Assembly: GCA_024643555.1 (NCBI GenBank)
Contig: JAHEMQ010000014.1
Location: 1-38,146 of the forward strand
DNA: 38,146 nucleotides
Direction of reading: 5' to 3'
Origin: Crocinitomicaceae bacterium
GTDB lineage: Bacteria > Bacteroidota > Bacteroidia > Flavobacteriales_D > Crocinitomicaceae
The translations under genes and the position numbers were made by a program. The notes below the pieces were generated by a model. It saw nothing but the letters and a program-made list of their open reading frames with translations. It made no database searches and had not been told where the DNA came from. Below are positions 17,303 to 25,760 of the stretch, in pieces (position 1 is the stretch's first letter; each line of letters opens with the position of its first letter).

Positions 17303-17338
17303 AAAAACAAAAAAAAAGCAGGACAAAATCCTGCTTTT
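17303..17338 (-). terminator. Intrinsic terminator after the thiolase gene
   Basis: On the minus strand a 10-bp stem with core GCAGGA/TCCTGC (17314-17323 with 17329-17338) and a 5-nt loop is followed by a long T-rich tract. It lies 26 nt past the thiolase stop. Confidence 0.85.
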
Positions 17339-17363
17339 CGTATGCTGAATATAATAGACGGAA

Positions 17364-18542
17364 TTAGATATTTTCGATAATCATCGCAGAAGCACCGCCT
17401 CCACCATTACAAATACCTGCTCCACCAATTTTGGCATTGTTTTGTTTTAATACATGAATCAAGGTAACGATGACACGTGAACCAGAGTTTCCAAGTGGAT
17501 GACCAAGTGCCACTGCACCACCGTTCACGTCCACTTTCGAAGGATCGATTCCCAAGATTTTCGTATTCGCAATACCTACCACCGCAAATGCTTCATTCAA
17601 TTCCCAAAAATCAACATCTGCAACGGTCATGTTTGCTTTTGATAAGGCTTTTGGAATGGCCAAAGAAGGAGCTGTCGTAAACCATTCTGGCTCTTGTGCT
17701 GCATCCGCATAACTCACAATTTTTGCAATTGGGGTTAATCCGTATTTTTCTACTGCTTCTGCCGAAGCCAATACCAAAGCTGATGCTCCATCATTTAAAG
17801 TGGATGCATTCGCTGCCGTAATTGTTCCTTCTTTGTCAAACGCTGGACGTAAAGACGGGATTTTATCTAAAAAAACATTTTTATATTCTTCATCTTCGGA
17901 AACCAAGATTGGATCTCCTTTTCTTTGTGGAACAGAAACTGGGACGATTTCGTCGTTGAATTTTCCATTGCTCCATGCAGTTGCAGCTTTTGTGTACGAT
18001 TCAATCGCAAATTGATCTTGATCCTCTCGGGTGATGTTGTGTTCCTTCGCGCACAATTCCGCACAATTTCCCATTGGCACTTTCGAATAAACGTCTAGCA
18101 AACCATCTTTCGTGATTCCGTCCAACATGGAAATATTTCCGAATTTAACGCCGTTTCTTCCATCTAAGTAATGAGGAACTTGAGACATGTTTTCCATTCC
18201 ACCAGCGACTACCACATGATTGTCCCCAGCAAGAATGGTTTGTGCACCGAGCATAATCGCTTTCATTCCAGAGGCACATACTTTATTTACAGTAGTACAA
18301 GGTACATTTTTACCTAGTCCAGCACCTAATGCCGCTTGACGCGCAGGCGCTTGTCCAACACCAGCTTGTAGTACATTTCCCATAAACACTTCATCGATGA
18401 TAGAAGCATCAATTTTTCCTTTATCCAACGCACCTTTAATGGCAACGGAACCTAATTGTGTAGCTGGGATGCTTGATAATCCTCCCAAGAAAGCGCCCAT
18501 TGGCGTTCTTGCAGCAGCAACGATGTAAACAGTTTTTGACAT
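17364..18542 (-). CDS. Acetyl-CoA acetyltransferase / thiolase
   Basis: Thiolase of the AtoB/Thl type (392 aa from the ATG at 18542, MSKTVYIV). It condenses two acetyl-CoA to acetoacetyl-CoA or runs the reverse thiolysis. The catalytic residues fall at the classic positions: nucleophile Cys89 in VCASGMKA, His348 in GHPLGNSG and Cys378 in CNGGGGASA, plus NEAFA. The open frame continues six codons upstream, but MSKTV matches the family start. The gene is monocistronic: terminator behind it, divergent VWA gene in front. Whether it serves biosynthesis (mevalonate pathway) or fatty-acid/amino-acid breakdown is not shown by the context. Confidence 0.94.
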   Translation of the reverse strand: MSKTVYIVAAARTPMGAFLGGLSSIPATQLGSVAIKGALDKGKIDASIIDEVFMGNVLQAGVGQAPARQAALGAGLGKNVPCTTVNKVCASGMKAIMLGAQTILAGDNHVVVAGGMENMSQVPHYLDGRNGVKFGNISMLDGITKDGLLDVYSKVPMGNCAELCAKEHNITREDQDQFAIESYTKAATAWSNGKFNDEIVPVSVPQRKGDPILVSEDEEYKNVFLDKIPSLRPAFDKEGTITAANASTLNDGASALVLASAEAVEKYGLTPIAKIVSYADAAQEPEWFTTAPSLAIPKALSKANMTVADVDFWELNEAFAVVGIANTKILGIDPSKVDVNGGAVALGHPLGNSGSRVIVTLIHVLKQNNAKIGGAGICNGGGGASAMIIENI

Positions 18543-18608
18543 ATCCTTGTAAATTTGCACGAATTTACGGAATCCTTTTTTAAATCGATTTATCCATCAA
18601 AGAAATCA

Positions 18609-18637
18609 TTGCAATTACGGAATTGTCCTTATTTTTG
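18609..18637 (+). promoter_or_regulatory. Consensus promoter of the VWA-YiiX-GNAT-M13 group
   Basis: TTG at 18609-18611 and TATTTTTG at 18630-18637 with an 18-nt spacer. The -7 box ends only 5 nt before the ATG at 18643, so the mRNA should start at or within a few bases of the start codon. Confidence 0.7.
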
Positions 18638-18642
18638 AAGTC

Positions 18643-20721
18643 ATGCATTTACTCTCTGATTTTTCTTTTTGGTACTTGATTCCGATTGCAGCAATTTCTT
18701 TCGGTCTGACTTACTTTCATTACCGCAAGGTTGCTTGGATGGATGAGCTTTCCGCTTGGAAGAGAAATTTGGTAAAAGGCTTGCGTTTCGGCTCCCTCTT
18801 TTTAATCGGACTATTATTATTGGGAATTGTTTTCGAAGCGACTCATTTTCGTGAAGAGAAACCTGTCTTTATCACATTAGTAGATAATTCATCTTCTATG
18901 AAGAACTTCAAGGACAGCGCGGCGATTGAGAAAACCTACGAAAACTATCAACGAGAACTTACGGAAAAATACGGTGATCAATATGAATTAGTGAATTGGA
19001 CCATTGGAAGTGTCCGTGGAACAAATCAACCAAATTTCCGAGAAAACAGTACCAACTTAGAACTGGGATTTGAGGAAGTGAACAATCAATTTTACAACCG
19101 AAATGTTGGTGGCGTGGTTTTGATTTCAGATGGGAATTACAATGTAGGGTCTAACCCAAATTACGCTGCAGAGAAATTAAATTTAACCCCTGTATTCACA
19201 TTAGCCGTTGGGGATACCACTCCAAAAAGGGATCAATTCATTAAGAATGTCACTGCCAATGATTTGGCCTATTTAAACAATGATTTCCCCGTGGAAGTGG
19301 ATGTAGAGTCCTATAAATTACCCGGTCAAACCGTGGATGTTCGCATCGTTCAAAATGGAAAAACCTTGGCAAGTCAGCGGGTAAGTTACAGCAAGTCGAA
19401 ACGAGATTTTAAACAAGTTGATTTCACCCTGAAAGCCGAGAAAGTTGGTGTTCAATCGTATTCTGTGATTGTGTCTAGCGTGAATGGTGAATACTCCATC
19501 AAAAACAACCAACGTAATTTCTACATTGAAGTCATTGATTCACGAAGTAAAATCCTCATTCTTTCTGCTGCTCCACATCCGGACATGAGTGCGTTTAAAG
19601 ATGTGCTGGAACGAAATGAAAATTATGAAGTAAAAAGCATTCTACTAAAAGACTGGGATCAATCTACCGCAAAAGTAGATTTGGTAATCTGGCATGAGCC
19701 GGGATTGCAATTCGATGCTTCCATTCATCAACGATTAAGTGAGGCAGGAATACCAGTCCTATATGTTTTAGGTCCGCAAACGGATGCGAATGAAATTGGC
19801 AAACTAGGAATTGGCGTTAAATCCAATGCTTCGAGTCAAACGGAAGAATTAGAACCAACCTTTAATTCAGGATTCAACGCATTTGAACTTTCGGAAGCTT
19901 GCAAATCCTCCATTGAATTTTTCCCACCATTGACAACGCGATTTGGCGGAATGAAAGTGGATCAAACTGCAGAAATCCTTCTTTTTCAGCGCATTGGACA
20001 AATTAAAAAGAATGACCCACTCATTTTCTTTTCAAAAGGAAGTAAGGTAAGAAATGGTGTGATTTACGGTGAGGGGATTTGGCGTTGGCGTTTGAACGAC
20101 TATATTCGCCATCAAAACCACGATGTGTTCAATGAACTGATTGGAAAATTGAGTAACTACCTCATGGTTAAAAATCAAGGCATGGGCTTACGTGTGCAAT
20201 TGCCGAAGCGCATCACCAGCGAAGAAGAGTTGATTGTAACAGCCTCTTTTTACAATGCATCTATGGAGCCTATTACACAACCTAAAATCGATTTTTTACT
20301 CACGAGTGAAAAAGGGAAGCAATACAAGTCTCAATTCGCCATTTCCGGAAGTGTGTATAAGTTGAACCAAGGAAAATTGAGTCCAGGGAAATATACATGG
20401 AAGGCGAGTACCAATTACAATGGTAAAAAATATGTAAAAACCGGCGTCTTTATTGTAGAAGAAATTCAGTTGGAGAAATTGGAATCCTTTGCAAATCATG
20501 GCACTTTGAAACAATTATCAAAGCAATCGAATGGTCGTTTTTATGCATTTTCGAATTTCCGAAAATTGTTAGCGGACCTTGCTAAACGAAATGACATTGC
20601 CATCGTCAATTATGAAGACCATACATTCGACGATTTACTCGATTACTTATGGGTATTTTCGCTGCTGTTCGTTCTTTTAGCTGGAGAATGGTTCTTGAGA
20701 AGATATTACGGATCATACTAA
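18643..20721 (+). CDS. Membrane protein with von Willebrand A-like domain
   Basis: A 692-aa inner-membrane protein with two N-terminal helices (about 8-25 and 48-65) and one near the C-terminus (about 667-683). The large region between is predicted periplasmic or extracytoplasmic. Residues 75-190 resemble a von Willebrand A domain: the metal-site motif DxSxS is present as D81, S83, S85 (VDNSSSM), and VVLISDGNYN follows. A beta-rich domain (about 200-290) and a glutaminase-amidotransferase-like segment (about 300-380) come after. This matches the Bacteroidota BatA/aerotolerance-related VWA membrane proteins in outline; the exact role is unknown. It probably heads an operon with the next three genes. 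Confidence 0.8.
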   Translation: MHLLSDFSFWYLIPIAAISFGLTYFHYRKVAWMDELSAWKRNLVKGLRFGSLFLIGLLLLGIVFEATHFREEKPVFITLVDNSSSMKNFKDSAAIEKTYENYQRELTEKYGDQYELVNWTIGSVRGTNQPNFRENSTNLELGFEEVNNQFYNRNVGGVVLISDGNYNVGSNPNYAAEKLNLTPVFTLAVGDTTPKRDQFIKNVTANDLAYLNNDFPVEVDVESYKLPGQTVDVRIVQNGKTLASQRVSYSKSKRDFKQVDFTLKAEKVGVQSYSVIVSSVNGEYSIKNNQRNFYIEVIDSRSKILILSAAPHPDMSAFKDVLERNENYEVKSILLKDWDQSTAKVDLVIWHEPGLQFDASIHQRLSEAGIPVLYVLGPQTDANEIGKLGIGVKSNASSQTEELEPTFNSGFNAFELSEACKSSIEFFPPLTTRFGGMKVDQTAEILLFQRIGQIKKNDPLIFFSKGSKVRNGVIYGEGIWRWRLNDYIRHQNHDVFNELIGKLSNYLMVKNQGMGLRVQLPKRITSEEELIVTASFYNASMEPITQPKIDFLLTSEKGKQYKSQFAISGSVYKLNQGKLSPGKYTWKASTNYNGKKYVKTGVFIVEEIQLEKLESFANHGTLKQLSKQSNGRFYAFSNFRKLLADLAKRNDIAIVNYEDHTFDDLLDYLWVFSLLFVLLAGEWFLRRYYGSY

Positions 20722-20730
20722 TTAGTAATA

Positions 20731-21324
20731 ATGAACATACTCACTCCCCTCCTATTCTTCATTTTTCTTTCTTGCCAAAGTTCAGCGCAGAAATTCAAGG
20801 ATGGAGATATCATTTTTCAATCTTCGTATTCGCAACAAAGCGCAGCCATTGAGGAGGCTACCAATTCTCCTTATTCACATTGTGGCATTATCTTTTTTGA
20901 GAATGGAATTCCATACGTATACGAAGCAGTTCAACCCGTTGGAAAACGCACCCTTTCTGACTGGATTGAAAGTGGAGTAAATGAATCTTATGTTGTCAAG
21001 CGACTAAAGGATTCAACCAAACTTGGTGCTCATGAACTGATGGTCATGAAAAAATACGCCTTGTCCCAATTTGGCAAAAACTACGACGCTGTTTTTCAAT
21101 GGTCGGATAAGGAAATGTATTGTTCGGAATTGGTTTATAAATGTTATTTCAATGCGTGTCAAATCAAATTAACAAGTCCAAAACCGCTTCGTGACTTCAA
21201 CATCGACGGACCACTCGTTCGAAAAGTGATGAAGCAACGTTATGGAAACGAGATTCCCTACGACGAACCAATGGTCTCCCCAGATCAATTATTCCAATCA
21301 CCTCAGTTAATGACGGTCCACTAA
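20731..21324 (+). CDS. YiiX-like permuted papain-fold protein
   Basis: A 197-aa exported protein of the YiiX/YebB group (permuted NlpC/P60, papain-like fold), a family of putative cysteine peptidases, amidases or acyl-ester hydrolases. The N-terminal signal is either a lipoprotein signal (FLSC, Cys15, a weak lipobox) or an ordinary one cut after SAQ. The permuted active-site set is visible: GDIIFQ at 25-30, SPYSHCG with His50, the acidic YEA with Glu65, and YCSELVY with the nucleophile Cys131. It starts 9 nt after the VWA gene. The natural substrate is unknown; cell-wall or lipid esters are possible. Confidence 0.82.
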   Translation: MNILTPLLFFIFLSCQSSAQKFKDGDIIFQSSYSQQSAAIEEATNSPYSHCGIIFFENGIPYVYEAVQPVGKRTLSDWIESGVNESYVVKRLKDSTKLGAHELMVMKKYALSQFGKNYDAVFQWSDKEMYCSELVYKCYFNACQIKLTSPKPLRDFNIDGPLVRKVMKQRYGNEIPYDEPMVSPDQLFQSPQLMTVH

Positions 21325-21344
21325 AAAATACTAAATTAGTGGCC

Positions 21345-21803
21345 ATGAATTTAAATTTTCAATGCAAGCATTTTAATGAATTAAGTGTTGTGGAGTTTCA
21401 CGATATCGTGGCGGTTCGACTTAAAACCTTTGTAGTGGAGCAAAACTGCATTTACCAAGATTTAGATGGAAAAGATAAAAAATGTTACCATTTAATTTGT
21501 CGCGATGGCAAAGGTGACATCGTGGCGACAGCACGGATTTTACCTCCTGGGATTTCTTATGGGGAAGTTTCCATCGGGCGCGTGGTACTGCAAGAGGAAT
21601 TGCGCGGCAACGGACAAGGACATGAATTAATGAAGAAATGCATGCAATTTTGTGAAGCAGAATTTGGAAATGTTCCGGTGCGCATTTCCGCACAAAAACA
21701 CTTAGAACGATTTTACAACGGACATTTATTCTTTTCAACTGGAAAAGAATATGATGAGGATGGAATTCCACACCTTGAAATGTTATATACACCAATTAAT
21801 TAA
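21345..21803 (+). CDS. GNAT-family N-acetyltransferase, ElaA-like
   Basis: A 152-aa acetyl-CoA-dependent acyltransferase of the ElaA-like GNAT group. The N-terminal RLKTFVVEQNCIYQDLDGKD is typical of ElaA-like proteins, and the acetyl-CoA loop is seen as VLQEELRGNGQGHELM (R-x-x-G-x-G form). I choose the ATG at 21345; a GTG two codons earlier is possible. It lies 20 nt after the YiiX-like gene and 6 nt before the M13 peptidase gene. The acceptor substrate is not known, and nothing in the neighbourhood identifies it. Confidence 0.87.
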   Translation: MNLNFQCKHFNELSVVEFHDIVAVRLKTFVVEQNCIYQDLDGKDKKCYHLICRDGKGDIVATARILPPGISYGEVSIGRVVLQEELRGNGQGHELMKKCMQFCEAEFGNVPVRISAQKHLERFYNGHLFFSTGKEYDEDGIPHLEMLYTPIN

Positions 21804-21809
21804 ATTTAA

Positions 21810-23846
21810 ATGATTCAAAAAAGTCTATTAGCTGTATCAAGTATGCTCGTTATAGCTGCCTGTTCGAAAAAGGAAGTGTCCACTTCCGGAAAATCCTTTT
21901 CAACGATTAGTGTTGATTACCTTGATCAAACCATCAAGCCACAAGATGACTTCTTCCTTTTTTCAAATGGGAATTGGATTAAAAACAATGAAATACCCGC
22001 ATCTGAATCGAGATGGGGAAGTTTTAATGAATTGGATCGAGAAAACAAAAAGAAATTAACAGCTATTTTGGAGGACGCAAAATCCAACCAAGGTCCAAAA
22101 GGATCGCAAAATCAATTGTTAGGAGCGTATTACGCATCTTTTATGAACATGGAACGCCGAAATCAATTGGGCACATCTGGAATTAAAAGTGAACTACAGC
22201 GCATTGATTCGATTCGTCGCAAAGATTTCATCGTAAACATGATCGCTGAAAACCACAAGGATGGTATTGGGTCTGCTTTTAGTTTTGGTGTTGGTCAGGA
22301 TATGAAAAATGTATCCATGAATGCTGCTTACATGGGACAAGGTGGCATCGGTTTACCTAATAAGGACTATTACAGTGCCGAGAATAAAAAAGAAATTCTT
22401 GCTGCTTACAAGGTCCATATTACCAAAACATTTATGTTATTGGGGCAAAACGCAGAAACAGCTCAAAAAATGGGCGAAGAAATCGTGGCTTTCGAGAAAA
22501 AGTTAGCTGAATCAATGATGAGTCCGGCAGAAATGCGCATTCCAGAAAAAACATATAACAAAATGAGTTTGAGGGAAACCATGTCGTATTTGGGGTCTTT
22601 CGATTTACGTCAGTATTTCAGTGTTGTTGGCTGTCAAACACCTGACACCATTATCGTTAGTAATCCGGCATACTTGAAAAAGGTAGCTGAATTATTAGAA
22701 GTAGAGCCGCTACAAGTATGGAAAAACTACCTAAAATGGAATGTTTTAAATCATTACGCTGGTAATTTAAATGATCAATTCGTAGCATTAAATTTTGATT
22801 TTTACGGAAAAGTGTTGAGTGGAAAAAAAGAACAAAAACCAATGACTGATAAAGTAATTGATGAAATCACAAACATCGAAATAGGAGAATTACTTGGGAA
22901 GGCATTTGTGGAGCGACATTTTTCAAAAGAAGCACAAGCTCGTGTAAATGAGATGGTGGACAACCTACTTGCAGTCTTCAAGGAGCGAATTGAGCAATTG
23001 GATTGGATGTCCAACACAACAAAACAAGAAGCGTTGAAGAAATTATCCTCTATTGGACGTAAATTAGGATTCCCTGATAAATGGGAGGATTATTCAAGCT
23101 TGAATTTCTCAGCAGATGATTATTTGGCAAACGTGAAGGAAATGAATCGCTATAGCGTGAGAAAGAACTTTGCAGAGTTAAAAAAGCCTGTAGATAAAGA
23201 CAAATGGGGAATGCCTGCCCATATGGTGAATGCGTACTACCATCCTTTATTAAATGAAATTGCTTTCCCAGCCGGAATCATGCAAGCACCTTTCTTTGAT
23301 GAAAAAGCGGAGGATGCTGTAAATTATGGCCGAATTGGAATGGTGATTGGACACGAATTCACGCATGGATTCGATGATATGGGGTCAAAATTTGCCGCTG
23401 ACGGATCGTTTAAAAATTGGTGGTCCGAAGAAGACCTGCATTTGTTTGAGGAAAAAACGAAAGTCCTTGGAGAAACTTTCGCTGCTTTTTGTCCAATGGA
23501 AGGACAATGCGTGAATCCAGATTTAACAATGGGAGAAAACATTGCCGATTTAGGTGGACTAACAATGGCGTATTACGCCTACAAACGTACAGCAGAGTTC
23601 AAAGCAAATGAAATCCGAGAAGGATTTACACCAGCGCAACGCTTCTTCATTGCTTATGCTCAATTATGGAAAATCAAATATACTGATGAAGAAATGAAAA
23701 ACCGCATTGCAAATGACCCACATTCACCGGGCATGTACCGCGTGAATGGTCCTTTGAAAAATTGTCCTGAATTCTTTGAAGCATTTAATGTAAAGGAAGG
23801 AAGTAAAATGAGAAACGATGTGAAAAAGGTTGCTCGAATTTGGTAA
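21810..23846 (+). CDS. pepO: M13-family zinc metallopeptidase lipoprotein
   Basis: Neprilysin/PepO-type endopeptidase (678 aa, normal length) that cleaves oligopeptides. The N-terminus has a lipoprotein signal with lipobox VIAAC, so the enzyme should be lipid-anchored in the periplasm or envelope. The zinc site is complete: HEFTH with His515, Glu516 and His519, and ENIADLGG with the third ligand Glu576. The NAYYHPLLNEIAFPAG segment used for substrate backbone binding lies just before it, and the conserved C-terminal RIW ends the protein. It is the last gene of the group and is followed by a strong hairpin terminator. The symbol follows the family, not a proven orthologue. Confidence 0.94.
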   Translation: MIQKSLLAVSSMLVIAACSKKEVSTSGKSFSTISVDYLDQTIKPQDDFFLFSNGNWIKNNEIPASESRWGSFNELDRENKKKLTAILEDAKSNQGPKGSQNQLLGAYYASFMNMERRNQLGTSGIKSELQRIDSIRRKDFIVNMIAENHKDGIGSAFSFGVGQDMKNVSMNAAYMGQGGIGLPNKDYYSAENKKEILAAYKVHITKTFMLLGQNAETAQKMGEEIVAFEKKLAESMMSPAEMRIPEKTYNKMSLRETMSYLGSFDLRQYFSVVGCQTPDTIIVSNPAYLKKVAELLEVEPLQVWKNYLKWNVLNHYAGNLNDQFVALNFDFYGKVLSGKKEQKPMTDKVIDEITNIEIGELLGKAFVERHFSKEAQARVNEMVDNLLAVFKERIEQLDWMSNTTKQEALKKLSSIGRKLGFPDKWEDYSSLNFSADDYLANVKEMNRYSVRKNFAELKKPVDKDKWGMPAHMVNAYYHPLLNEIAFPAGIMQAPFFDEKAEDAVNYGRIGMVIGHEFTHGFDDMGSKFAADGSFKNWWSEEDLHLFEEKTKVLGETFAAFCPMEGQCVNPDLTMGENIADLGGLTMAYYAYKRTAEFKANEIREGFTPAQRFFIAYAQLWKIKYTDEEMKNRIANDPHSPGMYRVNGPLKNCPEFFEAFNVKEGSKMRNDVKKVARIW

Positions 23847-23865
23847 GCATAGCATCACTTGTAAC

Positions 23866-23896
23866 AAAAAAAGGCGCTTCACGAAGCGCCTTTTTT
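23866..23896. terminator. Bidirectional terminator between M13 and lipoprotein genes
   Basis: Perfect stem GGCGCTTC/GAAGCGCC with a 2-nt centre (23873-23890), flanked by A-rich sequence on the left and a T6 tract on the right. It can therefore stop the converging transcripts of the M13 peptidase and of hisS-lipoprotein. Confidence 0.92.
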
Positions 23897-23916
23897 ATTG
23901 TCTTGAAATGTAAAGA

Positions 23917-24204
23917 TTAATCGAAATGCAAATACTGAATGGCACAATCAAGAAGAATATTCAAGCGATCATCCTCATTGAGTTTCTTTGCAGCCTCATA
24001 ATTATCATAGCTTTTCTCTAAACTATCGATGTAACAATCGTAACATAAGTTCTTAGCAGTCCCAACGGTTTCCAAAGCGTTCGAGAATTCTTTCACATCA
24101 GCCATCGCTTCTGTACGGTCTTCGTCGTTCCAAGCACCTTTTTTACTCTCATTGGTACAGGAAGTAAAAGCCAATAAAGCAAAAATGATCATTCTTTTTT
24201 TCAT
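23917..24204 (-). CDS. Small lipoprotein of unknown function coupled to hisS
   Basis: A 95-aa predicted lipoprotein: charged N-terminus, short hydrophobic stretch and FTSC with Cys16 as the lipidation site. The mature part is acidic and helical and carries a C-x-x-C pair (Cys54, Cys57 in LCYDCYID) plus Cys87. I do not recognise a family. Its ATG overlaps the hisS stop as ATGA, so it is translationally coupled to histidyl-tRNA synthetase. The same terminator that closes the M13 gene ends this transcript. The C-x-x-C could form a disulfide in the periplasm or bind metal; this is inference. Confidence 0.75.
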   Translation of the reverse strand: MKKRMIIFALLAFTSCTNESKKGAWNDEDRTEAMADVKEFSNALETVGTAKNLCYDCYIDSLEKSYDNYEAAKKLNEDDRLNILLDCAIQYLHFD

Positions 24205-25574
24205 AGTTGTTCCATTTTAGTCAAAAATTCAGCATAAGATAGTTTCTCTTGTGCTCCCGATTCCATGTTTTTTAAGGTCAGGGTTTCCGACGCAAATTCT
24301 TCCTCCCCTAATAATACGACATATTGAACGCTGCGATCATTGGCATATTTTAATTGTTTTTGCAATTTCGCTGCACTAGGATAAACCTCACAATCAATGT
24401 TTTTTTCTCGCAATTGTCGAGCCAGTCTTAAACACGAACTTACTTCTTGTTCACCAAAATGAATGAAAAGCACTTTCAATCCGCTGGTAACTGAAGCTGG
24501 AAACAAATCCAATTCTGTCATGACATCGTAAATGCGATCTGCTCCGAAGGAAATACCGACACCGGACAATCCTTTTAATCCAAATAGTCCAGTCAGGTCA
24601 TCGTAACGTCCACCACCACAAATGGAACCCATGTTCACGTTGTTGGCTTTTACTTCAAATATTGCTCCTGTGTAATAGTTTAAGCCACGAGCAAGTGTCA
24701 AGTCAAACTCTAAGTTAGCACACTTAAGTCCCATTGAATCAATTACATTCATCACGTATTCCAACTCTTCTATCCCCTTCATCCCTACTTCAGACTCAGA
24801 TAAATACGTGCGCATCAATTGAAGCTTTTCTTGGTTTGATCCCGCAAATTGAAAAAGTGGTTTAATGCGTTCTATGGCCGAATCGCTAATGCCTTTTTGT
24901 GATAATTCCGCCAATACCCCATCCTCGCCAATTTTATCCAACTTGTCAATCGCAACAGTTAGATCAACAATACGTTCAGCCTCCCCACAAATTTCCGCGA
25001 TTCCACTTAGAATTTTACGGTTATTCAATTTTATGGTGAATGAAGGAATTGCTAATTGAGTTAAAACATCGTCAAAAATCTGAATCAATTCTACCTCACA
25101 TAGCAAAGAATCTGTACCAACGACATCTGCATCGCATTGAAAAAATTCCTGATAGCGTCCGTGTTGTGGTCGATCGGCGCGCCATACGGGTTGAATTTGA
25201 TACCGTTTAAATGGGAATGTCAAGTCATTTTGATGTTGCACGACAAAGCGCGCGAATGGAACAGTCAAATCATATCTCAGGGCTTTTTCAGCCAAGGATG
25301 AAGCGAATTTCGGTAGGTTATCTTGCGCCAATGCATCTAAATCAGCCTTGCGCATTTTTTCACCAGAATTCAAGATTCGAAAAATCAATCGATCTCCCTC
25401 ATCTCCATACTTTCCCATTAATGTTGAAGACAGTTCAAAACTAGGTGTTTCGATTGGAGCGTATCCGTAACGTTTGAAAACAGTTTTTATGGTTTCAAAA
25501 AGATAGGTGCGCTTCGCTACTTCCATTGGAAGAAAATCGCGCGTTCCTTTAGGTATGGATGGTTTTTGAGCCAT
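24201..25574 (-). CDS. hisS: Histidyl-tRNA synthetase
   Basis: Class II aminoacyl-tRNA synthetase charging tRNA-His (457 aa). Motif 1 lies around KGTRDFLPMEVAKR; motif 2 is FKRYQIQPVWRADRPQHGRYQEFFQCD (partly quoted families: R-P-x-x-GRYQEF). The histidine-specific LARGLNYYTGAIFEV and GGGRYDDL and motif 3 GVGISFGADRI follow. The C-terminal anticodon-binding domain spans about 365-457. A -7 box lies 66 nt upstream. The last codon and stop overlap the lipoprotein start. No T-box or other leader structure is evident. Confidence 0.97.
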   Translation of the reverse strand: MAQKPSIPKGTRDFLPMEVAKRTYLFETIKTVFKRYGYAPIETPSFELSSTLMGKYGDEGDRLIFRILNSGEKMRKADLDALAQDNLPKFASSLAEKALRYDLTVPFARFVVQHQNDLTFPFKRYQIQPVWRADRPQHGRYQEFFQCDADVVGTDSLLCEVELIQIFDDVLTQLAIPSFTIKLNNRKILSGIAEICGEAERIVDLTVAIDKLDKIGEDGVLAELSQKGISDSAIERIKPLFQFAGSNQEKLQLMRTYLSESEVGMKGIEELEYVMNVIDSMGLKCANLEFDLTLARGLNYYTGAIFEVKANNVNMGSICGGGRYDDLTGLFGLKGLSGVGISFGADRIYDVMTELDLFPASVTSGLKVLFIHFGEQEVSSCLRLARQLREKNIDCEVYPSAAKLQKQLKYANDRSVQYVVLLGEEEFASETLTLKNMESGAQEKLSYAEFLTKMEQL

Positions 25575-25640
25575 GTTTTGAAAAATAATTCGAATTGTTT
25601 TAGGTGAAACGCATGTTAATGATCGTCGTTTTCCATTTTA

Positions 25641-25648
25641 CAAAGTTA
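25641..25648 (-). promoter_or_regulatory. hisS -7 element
   Basis: TAACTTTG on the minus strand matches TAnnTTTG and would give a leader of about 60 nt for hisS. The -33 part is not clear. Confidence 0.5.
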
Positions 25649-25677
25649 AGTTCTTTAATTGATTTTAGCATACTCCC

Positions 25678-25706
25678 TTGCTCCTACCCTTCATTTTGTA
25701 CATTTG
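25678..25706 (+). promoter_or_regulatory. Upstream promoter of the YqgE/AlgH gene
   Basis: TTG at 25678-25680 and TACATTTG at 25699-25706 with an 18-nt spacer. Transcription would start near 25710, which rules out the in-frame upstream start at 25659 and supports the ATG at 25761. Confidence 0.65.
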
Positions 25707-25748
25707 TATGTACTTGACAAAATAATTCCCCAAAATAATTCGTTCCAA

Positions 25749-25756
25749 TATTTTTG
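25749..25756 (+). promoter_or_regulatory. Second -7 element of the YqgE/AlgH gene
   Basis: TATTTTTG matches TAnnTTTG but ends only 4 nt before the ATG, so a transcript from it would be leaderless. No TTG at proper spacing is visible. Confidence 0.4.
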
Positions 25757-25760
25757 TTCG

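Noticed and set aside
21421-21795. Open frame of 124 codons opposite the GNAT gene
   Set aside because: Antisense shadow of a well-supported acetyltransferase with no recognisable product.
23873-23890. Perfect inverted repeat considered as a mobile-element end or binding site
   Set aside because: A-rich and T-rich flanks and its place between two converging genes make it a bidirectional intrinsic terminator.
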